Positions 11,341-26,678 of a stretch of 64,000 nt of DNA are shown in pieces. The stretch comes from Cacajao melanocephalus. Taxonomy: Eukaryota; Chordata; Mammalia; Primates; Pitheciidae. Both the position numbers and the translations under genes were made by a program. Each line of letters begins with the position of its first letter. Positions within the stretch are counted from its first letter, which is position 1. Below the pieces are notes generated by a model. It saw only the letters and a program-made list of their open reading frames with translations, had not been told where the DNA came from and made no database searches. The stretch covers positions 62,001 through 126,000 of the forward strand of contig CAUYLG010044371.1 of NCBI GenBank assembly GCA_963573385.1, written 5' to 3'.

Positions 11341-14194
11341 TACGGAGCGAGAGAGAGGCATCAGGACAAATTCTGAAGTGTGAAGAAGCAGGAAATGAGA
11401 TCATTGGCTGTAGAAAAAGCAGTGTGTTAAGGATATGGCTATCAGTCAGTATCCACAGTCGCAAGTAACAGTGAATTCTGACCATACCCTGATGTTCGTT
11501 TGATCAGCTCAGTATTGCAGATCCTGACTTAGAACATCTGATAGGCAGCATTTAAATTACATGCCAATGCCTTATCCACCAAAGGGCAGAGAATGGAATA
11601 TGTGACTCTTCTATTTTCGATGCTGGAAAAAGTATACCAAGACTGTATATACTAAGGAGTTCCTTATTATAGATAATAGAAAGTATGTGAGGCAGACAAA
11701 GCAAAAGAAACAAGTTATCAAACAAAACTAGAATGTATTCACTCACCCCTCTTAATACCAATGCAGGGTTATGAAGAACAACTTTAGTAACTATCTTTGT
11801 TATTAGAATTTTGCTACAGGATTGATCTCATTAGGTAAGTAAGTAAGACGCTATGTAATAATCTTTTTCATTCTAAATAAGTCCTGCTCTGGGGTGGAAG
11901 ACTGTTTAGATTAAGTTCTCAGTGTTAGCTCATCTCAGGCACATACTGTATAACCTTTTTTCTTAATGTACTTGTAAAATTGATTTTAATTGCTAAATAT
12001 CTAAACATCTTGCTAATAATAGATATTTTTCTCTCTCGTTTTAATATTTTATTCACATATACCACTCCTCCCATATTCTTTTCTGAGCTCCCATTTGTCA
12101 ACTGTGTTGAGAATCTCTTCAGTTCTTTACCCTTCCAAAATGCTGGCAGTAAAATTTTAACTGATTCAATCACAATAGCACTTCTGTTCCTTGCTACCCA
12201 CAGCATAATTTTGATCTATACCCATACAACGAAAATAAGGTAACATAGGGCCCAGAAAAGAAATGTCCTTTAAAAGACAGAGATTGGATTCTTGGGAATG
12301 GAGAGGAGAATGAGGGAGGGAAAATACAAAGAAAAAAAAGCCCTGTAGCAGCTTCTCTACTTCTATTTTCATATTAAGCTTATTATATGTTAGTTTCACT
12401 TCAGGACAACTATATTTCATAAGAAACTACAGTCTGCCTTAAGATCTGTCAGAGTAATACCAAAAAATTGCAGTCATTCATTGATCAATGGAAAGCAAAT
12501 GTTTAATTTCAGGAAAAAAAAAAACTAAATTAAAGTCGAGTCAACTTTATTCAGAGCTCTCTTCTGAAAAGCTTTAGCGGCCTATAAATTGAAGACTGCA
12601 TTCATGGAGCACGTTCGAATAATGGAGACTTCTTCCTCAGAGGCAATGTTCTTCAAGGAGTCTTATAAATCATCAGAAAATTTGCGGTCTTTTAGAATTA
12701 CTTGCTGGAGAGTTTAGTTCTTCTTGTTAGAGGAGGGAAAAGCCTGTTAAATCCTGGCTAAAGTTTAAAATAAAGATTTCAGTATTGCTTTAGGGTTTAG
12801 AGGCCAAAACTAAAAGAAAAAAAAAATGTTCATATTCAGTATCACCTACACATTCAAAAGAAGAAACTATCCCATTTTGAGTTTAGTGCCTCAAGTAAGA
12901 AAATATTCTTACTTTTCAGTAGCAATGGAAGTTGGGGTCTCACAACCTAGCAACTACTAAAAAAATTTAGAGGCAAATATCATCCTTGAGAAGGAAAAAA
13001 ATTCAGTATTAAAGTAAGGAGGGTGGAAGTGATGGTCTAAAAAGACAGCGAAGGAAAAGAAAGGTGAAACCTATGAAAGAGAAAAATATTTACAATCCAT
13101 TATCTTAAAAGTCAGTTAAAGTGGAACTGATAATGCATAACTACCTAAAGGTCATAATAATATATCTCCAGGTAAAAGCTGGAAAACTAATAAAGTCCAT
13201 CATGTGTCCAAGGTACACACTCCAGGAGCATCAAGAAAGACCTGTCTGTATAACTGATTTAAAAGAACCTCATGTGAGCTATCATCTGTTCTGAATGTCT
13301 AGCCCTTAAAAAATAATCAGTACTTTAAAAAAAAAGAGATGTTTATTTTCACGTAAACATGGTGACAGACAGAAAACCCAAAGGAGTCAAATAACATTTC
13401 TATAAAACACATCTATAAAAGGTTTTCATTTCAGCCTTTACAAGGACTCTGCATACATAACCTGGAGGGGATAGGACACGCTTACTTTCAAGCAGGTGTC
13501 TCAGAATAGATACTTAGATGCCAGCAAAACAAAATTTCATAGTCATCTCTGGAGAGGCAATACTTGACTAATAAAAAAGCAAAATACATAACATAAAGAG
13601 AATGTATGAATGAGAAGGGAAAAAATTGATGTTCTCATTCACTCCCTTTTCATACCAAGACTAAAGAAAAACATTTCGCTTTACTCAGAATCCAAAGAAA
13701 GACATTTATCTCAATAGTACAGATGCTTATCTGTTACATTTAGTGTCCATCACATGAACCCTTGAGAATTTAAACAGCATCCACTATGTAGATTTAGAAA
13801 TCTTATAAGAGAAAACGGAGTTATGAATGTTTTACTTCAGATACATACTAAGTTCAAAAGTCGTTTTTAGATGTAGCTTCCATCCTTCCTCTGCTCCCTT
13901 GCAAACTAGAAAGTCATATCAAATGTACACACCAAAGAATCAAATCAAATTTAATTTCAGGAATATGTGATTCCTCAAAATGCATTGATGCCTCCTCTCC
14001 AATGATGAAGCATAATTTATGCAAGCACAGTGTATACAAGCCAAGGGAAAAACTTTACAGCCTGCTTTCTGCAAATGTATTAGCTGTTTACCTTTCAAAC
14101 AGCTTCTGAGCTCATTCATGATCCTACAATTTTCTCTAAGAAAAAACAAAGTGTATTATTTTCCAAAAATTAACTCTATTGCTAAAATTAACAT
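11341..14194. other. 2.9 kb unassigned sequence
   Basis: No repeat family is confidently recognised. Several opposite-strand frames of 60-93 codons near 11.9-12.4 kb and 13.9-14.2 kb overlap each other on both strands and look like chance. Short A-runs lie near 12510, 12815 and 13329. Confidence 0.5.
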
Positions 14195-16720
<2,526 letters not shown>

Positions 16721-19079
16721 TACTTTCTATAGTGTCAATAATCCTATTTTACTTTCTCTTCAGTAATAGTTAACATTCAAATAACTGATTGAAATATATT
16801 TTTTTTCAGTTGTGGTTGTTATTTTTCCTTATCGTCTTCCAGAAACTTAAGCGTATCCACAACTAATACATTAATGACAATGACTTCCTACGCTAATGTG
16901 AAATTACAGAAAATAAAATACTAGTTGGTACAAAAAAAGTATAGATTTTTAATTGTGTTACTGTTTCTCTTAGCACATAACAGGCATTTTTATTAATGGC
17001 TTAAATAAGTGTGATTCATGAGCAATATGACTTGGCAATTTAGCATATTTCAGTATTAACAATGCACTAAGTAAACTACTATACTATAAAGGCACAAAAT
17101 GTATTAACTTTTACTCTTTCCTACATCGTCTTTCAATTCAGCAGTATGTGAAGTTCAAGAAAAGTAAAAATATTCCATTAAATTACTCCCCAAAGACTTC
17201 AAATTAAACAGCTAGAATCCTTGGGATTTAGAATATATCTCAGTTTTATCCAAAATGGCTTGTATTGAATCTCTTTTGACAGAGATGGTTCAACTATTAC
17301 AGTGCCCTGCTCTTTTCAAGCTGCCAGCTACTGTCAGTGTACTTCTTTTTCTTTAGAAATAGTAAGATACAATTTAACTTTAAACAATTGAAAGCTCTGC
17401 CCATAATAACTTTATCATACCACGTGATCAACATGTTAAAAATGTTTCACAATTGCTAATAATAATAGCAAATTCACAGCAGGTTTTTGGGTGAATTTTG
17501 TGGGGATTTTTTTTGTCAATTCAGCTACAACTTTAAAAATGCATTTTGCTATTTGAAGAAATTTTGACTGAAAGTAAATGTTTTAATTATCAAAATGTAA
17601 TATAATTAAAAATTTGGTTTGTAACTAGAGAATCCTCTTATTTTTGCCAGTATAAATAATCTTTTATCCCATTTCTCCATTATATTTATTTGGTTTAAGG
17701 AAAGATTTATTTTAAAGATCTACATAATTTGTTAAAAAAATTAGTTTGATAGAGCTCATATTTCTATAATGGGAAATAATTTTAGAAATCATATGATTCT
17801 CATCTTAGAGGTGAAAATTCTCAAACTCAGAGACTCAGCCTGAACCATGCAAAAGTCAGGGATCCCAGTTCCGTAAATCTTCTGTTATTATTTCCATAAT
17901 AAGGAAATTATTTTATGAGCCTCCTGTCCTTCTAAGACAAATGTACAGTAATGCAAAAAATTGATGAAATTTTAAGGGTTCATTTAACACTCATGGATGT
18001 TATGACAGTCTCTGGATTAGAAAACTCTGCAGAAAGACAATTTACTAGCCATGTGGACAAAGAAAAGACAGGTCTGTACCACACATCTTAAACTAAGGTA
18101 ACTTTCAAAACGGATTAGAATTTTAAAGGTGAAAATGGAAAAATTAATGTTCTGGAATCAAACATGGCTGAATAATTTCATTTTCTTGAAATGAAGAGTT
18201 GAGTCTAACTGTACCTCAACAATCCACAAACTAAGGAAAGGAATATTTCTCTGTGTATATTTTAATAATTTTTTAACCATGCATTGTTATTCTAATGTAT
18301 ATTTAAATGATGATGATAGATTGATGATAGAATACAAAAATAATATTTAAAGTTATCTTACACCACCATTTGTTTTCTTTCCTATATATAACTGCTTAAT
18401 GGTTGATTCACTAATAAGGAGAAAACATGTCCTGTCCAAAGGAAGAAAGAAGAAGAGAAAAGAAATGAAAGTAAGAAAAAAAAATCATTTTTAATTTGTC
18501 ATTAACATACCATGTTCTGTTACTGGAAATAAAAATTTTGGCTTCCCCATTTTCACTGGAGCTGTAATGAAAATTCATCTTGAAAAGGTAGCAATATTTT
18601 CTGAATATCACACATGAATAGATGTGACATACAGAGGCTAATGACACATTACATATTTCTAAAGGAGAGAGGAAGACAGGAAATTAATGACTAAAACAAT
18701 TGGCATCAAATATTGAAAAAAGTACCAAAAGACAAGCCATTTTTCTTACAGCTGCTCCCTTCCTCCGCTACTTTTAGCATCTCTTTTCTTTGATCACTTC
18801 TCTCAGAAGCAAACCTCTCTCTCTCTCTTCATCTCAGAAAATGTGTTTAATAGTAGGAGTCATGAAAGCAAAAGCAGAGTTTGCTAACATGCAAAGAGTA
18901 AATTTGAGACCAAGGACATGGTAGAAATCCAGACCTGTTAGTTTTCTGCCAGATTTTTAGAAGGTCTCCCCCTAATGCAGGTTTGACTGGCTGGTAACAG
19001 TACAAGCGAAGACCTGGTGGGTAGGTTTGGAGTTCTTTCAAATTAATAGGGAAACATTTAGAATAAGGTGGGACAGGTA
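16721..19079. other. 2.4 kb mostly unassigned sequence
   Basis: Nothing is firmly identified. A weak MIR-like trace lies at 17810-17880, a purine-rich patch at 18430-18485, and a short CT run near 18817. Confidence 0.45.
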
Positions 19080-19275
19080 ATATCCAGCAAAATTAGGAAA
19101 GTCTTAAAGACTAAGTAATTCTAATTGAGTAATCAAGCATCTTTACAGATTGTTCAGAAAAGAGTGACGGCATCAGAGACATGCTCTGAAGATTAATCTG
19201 GCAGAGTGTTAGACAATACGAATGGGTTAAGGAAGACAAGAGGCCAGAAAAATTGTAGGCAAGAGCATGAGAGAA
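19080..19275 (-). mobile_element. possible L2 fragment, antisense
   Basis: 'gaagattaatctggcagagt' then 'ggttaaggaagacaagaggc' resembles the inverted L2 region just upstream of the 3' tail ('gatcactctggctgctg' and following). Other support is weak. Confidence 0.45.
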
Positions 19276-19679
19276 AGCACTTTTAGATTCAAAATCTATT
19301 TTACCCTCTAAAAATTAGTGAGGCCGGTTGTCAGTTGCATTATTTACTGCTAAACCTGATTAACTCCCAGACGCATTTCTTAAAGGAGAGATTAAAGGAA
19401 GTGAAATCAGAAGTTAGAACCAAATGAAAGTATCTACAATTTTTCAAAAAAAAAATCATTTCCAAAAGGCCATCCAGTTAATTTAAGAAACAGGCTGATG
19501 CATCCATGGCTAAAACTCTGATATTTCTTATAAGAAGTGTCATTTCTAAAGTGTAATTGCATAACACTTGCTAAAACAGTAATGAAAACATTTTAGAGCA
19601 TCCATCAAAGGACATCGAATGTGAAATAAACAGCATTAGTTTAGGAGTCATGGGATTGTTGTACAGGACATTAGACAGC

Positions 19680-19694
19680 ACTGCCCTCTGCAGT
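19680..19694 (-). promoter_or_regulatory. weak CTCF-like motif
   Basis: On the minus strand the sequence is ACTGCAGAGGGCAGT. It agrees with 13 of 15 positions of the CTCF core written as CCASYAGRGGGCRSY; both mismatches lie in the important 5' CCA. It is a lead only, as such matches occur by chance. Confidence 0.25.
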
Positions 19695-19894
19695 TAAATG
19701 TGCTCTACTAGCTGAGCCTTGTAGCATTTGTTATAAACCCATGCCTGAAACCACGCAGATATTTTGTCATTTCATTTACTGTAGCCAGTAAGCTGACAGC
19801 ATTACCGAAGTCTCCAACCTGAATACCTGCAAAAAGAATTACTTCCAGTAATGAAAGGTAGTAGCATGAAAAGTAAGAAGTGAGGAGGACAAAT

Positions 19895-20530
19895 CCAGTT
19901 TTGTTTACTGACTCCTATGTACTAGATTTAGTTCTTGGTGAACAAGATTGGCAATATTCTTGAATCATTAGTGCTTCAACTCTATGGAAGGCTGGAATCA
20001 TACAATAAAGAAGTAATCAAACGGTCAAATAAAAAATAGTTGTAAACTGTGACAAATGCCATGAAATAAACCAATTCTAAGATATAATTTCTGGTAGGTC
20101 TCATCCACGGAGGTGATGTATCAATTAAAATCTGAGGGATACAAGAAGACATAGATACGTGAAGAGTAGGGAAAAGTAGAGGAAATGGCATATACAAACG
20201 TCCTGTGATGAGGAAAGAGAGTAGCATATTCCAAGACCAGAAAGAGACAGTGTTGCAAGAGAATATTGAGCAAATGGGACAAAGCTAACAAGAATTAATT
20301 GTGAAACAGATACAGATTTTAAATATTTTACCTACATTTAGGATCTGGCAATAAAACATTTTTTTTCTAAATGCAATAAGAATTTTTCCAAGGGCTTTGA
20401 GTGAAAAATAATTGTAAAGTGGTCATGTTGTTACTAGATCATTTTGGTTGTTCTGTGGTGATTACATTCCAAAGGGAGAAGAAAATACAACATTCCAGCT
20501 AGTTTTCAGAGAACTTGTCTATCATATAGC
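19895..20530 (-). mobile_element. L2 LINE 3' region, antisense
   Basis: Inverted L2 landmarks in order are 'cttggtgaacaagattggca' (19935), 'gtgacaaatgccatgaaata' (20049), 'acggaggtgatgtatcaatt' (20107), 'ccaagggctttgagtgaaaa' (20388) and 'gatcattttggttgttctgt' (20438). It spans well over 600 bp of consensus. No frame is preserved. Confidence 0.85.
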
Positions 20531-21841
20531 AAACTTATTCTAGTCCAATCTTTGTTTTGTAGTGTTAGAAGAGTATTAAGGAAAAAAAAGTTATATTTAT
20601 TTATAACCAATCCATTCATAGCCTTATATTGGTAAACACTTGCCCTGAAATGACATCACTGTCCTCAGCAAAAGAGGATAGTTTAATGACTCTTTCATTG
20701 TAACTCATAGCATAGGATTAAGTTCATAAAATCATAGGTGAAATTTCAAACAAGAAGAGTTCACAATGATTTATCACCTTCTTTGAGATGGAAAGGCCTA
20801 CCATGTGCTAATAGTCTGTACTCTACAGATAGGACCTTACATTTGAACATCCATAGACGGTAAACAGCTCTTTATTATCCTTGTGAGTCAGGAGGTTGTT
20901 TTAACATGAACTATCAATCCCTTTCATATGTTAACATAAGACATGTTCAAAAATTCCACAAATAACTAGGATTTCTCAACAAAGAAGCCCCTTCTTACTC
21001 ATTTCTCAGTCCTTCTTATTCATTTGTCCACTCTGATCTAGAATAAGAGAATGGAAATAAAACTACTGATTCTTTTCCAGGAAATTGAACTGTTAATTGA
21101 CTCAGTTTGAGCCTTTATGATCTTTTCTCCCTGAAGTGGAAAGAAAGAGGGACAATTTTGATCACCATACCTTATTCAGGATCCCTTTTTGTACTTTAAA
21201 ACAACTCAGCAGTACTATCTGTAATACAGTTCCACAGAGAGAAAAATCTATTTTCTATAAAAAGTAATACATTAAACATTCAAGTTTCTGGCTGTAGCAT
21301 TAATGAACAGCTTAAGGATTTCTAGAATTGAATTAACTGGCCCAGTAATTTGAAGTTTTTCAGATTTCTTAGTCTAGGTTTTCATAGCTTACAAGTACCT
21401 GCGTGAAAATGAAATCATGAATGGAATATTAACAGACTGATAAAGAGCCTTCCAACTGGTGACACAGAATCCACTGCTACAGATAACTAAATGAGATTAA
21501 TATTATTGATAATATACTCCATACTTTGATGCACACCATTATCTATTTCAATTTCTAACATATCTGTCATGCTTTATTTACTTTTGTTTTTAAATTAATA
21601 TAAACAGAAAGCTGGTGCCCATGTAATATGAATACCTTTTATGCAGCAATAAGTAAAAAATTGACTCTGTGAATATTCAATTCACTTATCAAATGTCAGT
21701 GTGTGTGTGTGTTAGATTAACCATTTCAGAGTCTGAGTAATGATTAATATTTAAGGAATATTTGAGGCCTAACAAACATATCAATACTTGTACAAATTTA
21801 CCTTCTTCACAGAACTGGAAGCAATGATTTATTTCTAGTTT
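20531..21841. other. 1.3 kb unassigned sequence
   Basis: AT-rich with no recognised repeat or gene. A short (GT)n run lies at about 21699-21711. Confidence 0.5.
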
Positions 21842-22135
21842 TGTGTGTTTGTTTGTTTGTTTGTTTTAGAGACAGAGTCTTGCTCTGTCACCCAGGCTGG
21901 AGTTCAGTGATGCAATCACAGCTGACTGCAGCCTCTAACTTTTGGGTTCAAGAGTTTCTCCCACCGCAGCCTCCCAAATAGATAGGACTACAGGTACAAG
22001 CCATCATGCCCACCTAACTTCTTAATTTTTTGTAGAGATGGGGTCTCAATATGTTGCCCAACCTGGTCTTAAACTTTTGGTCTCAAGCAATCCTCCTGTC
22101 TCAACCTCCTAAAGTGCTGGGCACCATGCCCAGCC
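21842..22135 (-). mobile_element. AluJ SINE, antisense
   Basis: Begins with a degenerate (GTTT)n tail complement, then 'agagacagagtcttgctctg' through to 'ccatgcccagcc'. About 15 bases normally found just before 'gagccac' are deleted. 'ctagtttt' before and 'cttagttttc' after may be a decayed target duplication. Confidence 0.92.
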
Positions 22136-22505
22136 TATTCTTAGTTTTCAATTAGATATATTTAATACTCAAGAATTATCTAATGCTATGTAAGGGTATG
22201 TTTTTACCATGAGACATGGATAAACTATTAAAATTCTGTTCAGCCTGGCAAATACTTGCTGCACCAAGGTAGGATAAAGTCAAGCTTCCGAGACTATTGT
22301 GGCCTCATTAGCAGTATAATATTTGTTTAAAAGTTTCCCCTTCATGGTTTCTGCCATTAGAAAATAAACACCATGAAAATGGTTTTTGTAAAGCAACATT
22401 TCTTCATTCTTGTATTTTTCTTCTGTCTCTCACCTAAATAATGATTGTACAAATACAATGTCTCTCTTTTGTTTTACTAATAGATATTATAAAATGTACT
22501 TTTTA

Positions 22506-22829
<324 letters not shown>

Positions 22830-22876
22830 CCCAAACAAGTAAACTGAAATTAGGCCCAATTCAAGTTTACCAGGAG

Positions 22877-22896
22877 AAAAAAAAAAAAAAAAAAAA
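22877..22896 (+). repeat. A20 homopolymer
   Basis: A pure run of 20 A lies 48 bases after the (GA)n tail of the preceding Alu. It may be a separate poly(A) remnant, but no recognisable element or target duplication goes with it. Confidence 0.7.
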
Positions 22897-23054
22897 CAAC
22901 CTATATATCTGGAACCCACTGCTTAATAATGAGCTAAAGGCAGGTTGTAAAGTTGGGAGATTTCATTAAGTATTTTATTCAGCTCATGCACAATCATAAG
23001 CATTGGAACTGCAATAAAGTGACAAAAGTCTGTATATCTTTAATGGAATCCGTT

Positions 23055-23143
23055 AATAACTGACATTTATTGAGTACTTTATAGGAAGTCTCAAGATCCA
23101 ACACATTTCTTGATGGTTTAATATATTCTTACAAGAACCCAGT
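23055..23143 (-). mobile_element. MIR, antisense, left part
   Basis: 'tgacatttattgagtacttt' then 'atatattcttacaagaaccc' corresponds to the first half of an inverted MIR. It is continued at 23446 after an L1 insertion. Confidence 0.75.
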
Positions 23144-23160
23144 TAAATTTCTACTTTTTA
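23144..23160 (+). repeat. left target-site duplication of small L1
   Basis: TAAATTTCTACTTTTTA. The copy at 23428-23445 (TAAATTTCTATTTTTAAA) differs by the loss of one C. Confidence 0.85.
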
Positions 23161-23427
23161 AAAATGTTATTTTATTTTAAGTTCCAAGATACATGTGCGG
23201 GACGTGCAGGTTTGTTACACAAGCAAACGTGTGCCGTGGTGGTTTGCTGCACGCATCATTCACAATAACAAAGAGATGCCATCAACCCAAATGCCCATCA
23301 ATGATAGACTGGATAAAGAAAATGTGGTACATATAAACCATGGAATACTATGCAGCCATAAGAAGGAATGAGATCATGTCCTTTGTAGGGACATGTATGG
23401 AGCTGGAAGCCATTATCCTCAGCGAAC
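23161..23427 (-). mobile_element. short L1 with 5' inversion (twin priming)
   Basis: The left part (23161-23253) is the inverted L1 3' end: 'ttaagttccaagatacatgt', 'gtgcaggtttgttacac', and 'gtggtttgctgcacgc'. From about 23254 the strand flips, and the sense L1 block 'attcacaataacaaagagat' to 'cattatcctcagcgaact' follows. That second block lies upstream of the first in L1, as expected from twin priming during target-primed reverse transcription. A 17-18 bp duplication surrounds the whole unit, so both halves came in one insertion, into a MIR. Confidence 0.9.
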
Positions 23428-23445
23428 TAAATTTCTATTTTTAAA
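23428..23445 (+). repeat. right target-site duplication of small L1
   Basis: TAAATTTCTATTTTTAAA, pairing with 23144-23160. Confidence 0.85.
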
Positions 23446-23570
23446 CTCTTATTTGATAAATGAGAAAATTAGGTTAGAGAGTTTTAAAGACTTGCTCAAG
23501 GTCCTAAAACTCACAAGTGTTGGGTCGGGGATTTGAAGGCAAGCTGGCTCACTCTTACTACTCCCTATTT
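23446..23570 (-). mobile_element. MIR, antisense, right part
   Basis: 'gataaatgagaaaattaggt', 'gacttgctcaaggtcctaaa' and 'actcacaagtgttgggtcgg' continue the MIR interrupted by the L1. Confidence 0.8.
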
Positions 23571-23574
23571 CCTA

Positions 23575-23765
23575 AAAATATTTTTTCAGCACTTATTATA
23601 ATTTTCTATATTTCTGGAGGCATGATGGTTGTTATTCTCCTCCCATGATTGAGGAAACTGAGGCTAGAGAAAAAGAAGTAACATACTTAAAATTGCACAG
23701 TAGACCAATGCCAGATCTAAACTTTTAAGCCAAGAGTCTCTGTCTCTTCAGACTAAAACTGCAGA
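23575..23765 (-). mobile_element. second MIR, antisense
   Basis: 'gattgaggaaactgaggcta', 'gtaacatacttaaaattgca' and 'ccagatctaaacttttaagc' follow the inverted MIR order. It is adjacent to the previous MIR in the same orientation. Confidence 0.78.
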
Positions 23766-25094
23766 GAGACTATATAAATACAGTCTTAAAGCAGTTAGTC
23801 TTAACTTTACTTGATTTTCTATAATAATTATCTATATTTAAAAAATTATAACATAGAATATGCAGTAGATCTTGACTTGTATGACCATTTTCAATATACA
23901 TATCATTGTGTTTGCTGCAAATCAGAAGCCAGAATTATTCCAGGAGAAGGAAAGGGTAACCTGTGAGGACAGTGGCTTATTTTATATACATATATAATAC
24001 AACCAGAAAAAGGAGAAGCAAAATTCCATATCTGTGCAGGTGCAGGGGCTATATGGGAAATCTCTATATCTTTCTCTCAATTTTGCTATGAATCAAAACT
24101 CGTTCTTGAAATACTCAGAAGATGACAAGTTTTTGCATATTATGTCATCTGCCCAGGTGACATCAATTGTTCTGGCATCAAAGAAAATGTAGAACCATTT
24201 GTAATTGTAGTTCATTTGTAGAAATAAAGTTGGCTCTTTGCTTCTGAACATTGCTATCTATTGATAGACCGAGCCTCAGCTTCAGGCTCATCTAATCTAT
24301 ACAATATTAGCCCTGAGGTGCACCACATTTATGACCCCTATGTTACAAACCAAGAGGTTGGAAAGCTAAAGATCATGTTAGAACCTTCCGTTTGGGCTCT
24401 GTCAAAATGAAATCAGTTCAAGTTACAAAAATTCTTAAGTTTATTGTCACACAGAAAAGAAAGTACAGATTGCAACCCGGGACACTCAACCCAAAAAAAG
24501 GTGAGAAATTCAACTCGCAGTAGTTATAGGATGGCTTATACATGAAAATAAAAAAGTTTGAAACCTTTATTATGATTGGATGTTACAAGAGAGGCTTCCA
24601 GATGGTAGCGGATTGGTTACAAGTGATTATCTTATGCAATTTGTAGAAGGCAATTTAAGCCTCATTTATCATTTCAGAAGGACTACAAGAAATACCCTAA
24701 GTTTCACTTATATTTTTAAAAATAGGTTAAGTTTTTGTTATGTGGCCTACCTGGTCTTGTCTGCTTGGGAAACTCTCAGGCCTGATCTCCATTTTATTTT
24801 ATTTCAACAGTTCCACAAGTGATCAAGCTTTCACCAAGTGAACTAACATCTACAATAATTGAAATAAGGTCCGGTCAGGTTCCACCTCTGCTGTTTCTGT
24901 TTTTATTGGCTGCAGCATCACAATGTCTGGGCCCTGTTTTTTTGAGGCATAGAACATTCACTTTGCTGGCATAGAAGCAGTGGAAATAGTGTCGTCATAG
25001 ACCCAGCAATTTGGGCAGCTATTTACTAATTTTCCAAATCATTAGTCTTGGCAGAAATAACCACTTACTATTGCCAGGTTAGTACCTATGGCAA
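23766..25094. other. unassigned, perhaps an unrecognised LTR
   Basis: No family could be named. The part from about 24400 to 25060 has an LTR-like texture (mixed composition, T-rich pyrimidine stretches, 'ttattgtcacacagaaaag'), but no terminal TG/CA pair or duplication was identified. The plus frame at 24580-24822 (80 codons) has no recognisable domain. Confidence 0.35.
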
Positions 25095-25275
25095 CAGAAG
25101 AGCACAATGGTTAGGAATATGAATTTAGGAGCTTCATTGCCTGGGTTCAAATGCCAGCTCTGACACTTACTACTTGTTGTGACAGTAGGAAAGTGACTAG
25201 GAACAAATCCCTAGTGAGAATTGATATATTTTTTAAACATGTAGAATGATGCCTAGACCATAGAAAGTACTATCT
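25095..25275 (+). mobile_element. MIR SINE, sense, with internal deletion
   Basis: 'agagcacaatggttaggaat', 'attgcctgggttcaaatgcc' and 'agctctgacacttactactt' match the MIR promoter-side and core, then 'gatgcctagaccatagaaag' the 3' end. The CTCAGTTTCC block is missing. Confidence 0.9.
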
Positions 25276-25299
25276 TTTCTGGGCATAGTTTCTTTAAGC

Positions 25300-25435
25300 T
25301 CAACCTAGAGGCCGTATCTCCTCCATCCCTTTACACAATTGTGTAGGCATACGATTTTCTGTATTCAATTCTTTCGGCTCAAACCAAACAAAGTGGTTTT
25401 TACTGTCTTATATTGAACCTTGACTGATACATGGG
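25300..25435 (+). mobile_element. possible LTR 3' end
   Basis: 'ccttgactgatacatgg' at the right edge resembles the '...gaccctgactgatac' end of some ERVL or MaLR LTRs. The family is unresolved. Confidence 0.3.
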
Positions 25436-25974
25436 CCATTTTCAGTTTCTTCTTGAGTACTGGTTATTACATTACAAAAAAAAGTTAAGAAATTAGAGGA
25501 TGTGAGGCAGTTTAAAAGCTAAAGGATATTCTGCTATTTAGTTACAAAGGCAAGTACCACACAAATGTGGGATTTGGAGCCACAGAAGTAAGTAAATTAT
25601 TCCTAAAAAAATGTTTGCTAGAAGCTTTGAGTGCATTTCCAGCCATGCTTCTTCAGGTACAATACTTTAAAGCAATTGTCCTTAGTAGCTCACATCTCTA
25701 GCTCTTTTTCTTCTTGTTGCTAAACTGACAATAGACACCATCCAGAAAATCCTGTTGAAAATCAGACCACTGCAGTGAAACTTTCTTCACCTCATAAAGT
25801 TACTTATTTGTTTAGATAATCTATTAAATAATTTATTATTTATTTATCTAGTTCATTTAGCCTTAAATGATTAGATATTTAAAAGTTTCCAAAAATGTTC
25901 ACTGCTCTCTAAGCCCATACATTTCACTGCATAAGCCATATCTCCATTTAGAATTAAATAAGCATCTTAATCTT

Positions 25975-26635
25975 ACCAGGAAGCTCCTTGCTAAGTCTCA
26001 ACATCCAGTAAATGGTTCTATTACTCATCCAGTTGCTAGAATCCCAAACCCATACGTCATCCTTAGCCCTTCTTTTCCTCACACTCCAGATACTACTCAA
26101 CAGACTTTGCCCTGACTCCCAAAGTGTGCCTCAAATGAGTTCTTTTATAATCACACTCTCAGCAAAGCAGTCAGGTTCAGTGAAGGAAACAGACACACTA
26201 TGCATTTCAAGGAGAAAACCTATACTGAGTACTGCATATTCTTCAAAAATCCTGAAACCTCACTTGTTGACTTTGAAATTTCTGACCCCTTTGCCTTCAA
26301 AGTTCTTTCCAGCCTTGTATGGCTGGCTCCCTCACTTTGCTGCAAATGGTTTTCAAATGGCACCTTCTCCAAGAGTCCTTCCCTGAGAGGCCCTTCTAAA
26401 AGAGCACCCCAATTTATTACCCTCTGCATTCTCTAGCTTCTTTCTTCTCCTCTTTTTTCTCAGGATACTTGATATAGTATTATATATTTTTATTCAGCTG
26501 TTTGTTTTGCATTTTACTAACTAGAATAATAGTGCCATAAAAATAAGAATTCTGTGGTTTTCACCACTAAATCCTCAGCACCTAAAATGGTAATAAACAT
26601 CAATACGAGCTCAAAAAATATTTGTAGAAAGGCAG
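25975..26635 (+). mobile_element. L2 LINE 3' region, sense
   Basis: 'tggctggctccctcactttg', 'tccttccctgagaggccctt' then 'ctaaaagagcacccc', 'gaattctgtggttttcacca' and the end block 'gctcaaaaaatatttgtag' follow the L2 3' consensus in order. Frames of 116-124 codons here are chance frames inside noncoding L2 DNA and carry no conserved domain. Confidence 0.9.
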
Positions 26636-26678
26636 AATCTTTATACCATTTCTTCTTTGATTGCCTTAAGGGTTATAC

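Noticed and set aside
24400..25060. Possible LTR or internal retroviral sequence
   Set aside because: I could not identify TG/CA ends, a duplication or any named family, so it is left unassigned.
25095..25275. tRNA-like signal in MIR elements
   Set aside because: MIRs derive from tRNA, but no intact cloverleaf is present, so no tRNA gene is called.
26012..26386. 124-codon plus frame
   Set aside because: It lies in L2 3' DNA, overlaps other frames on both strands and shows no conserved domain.
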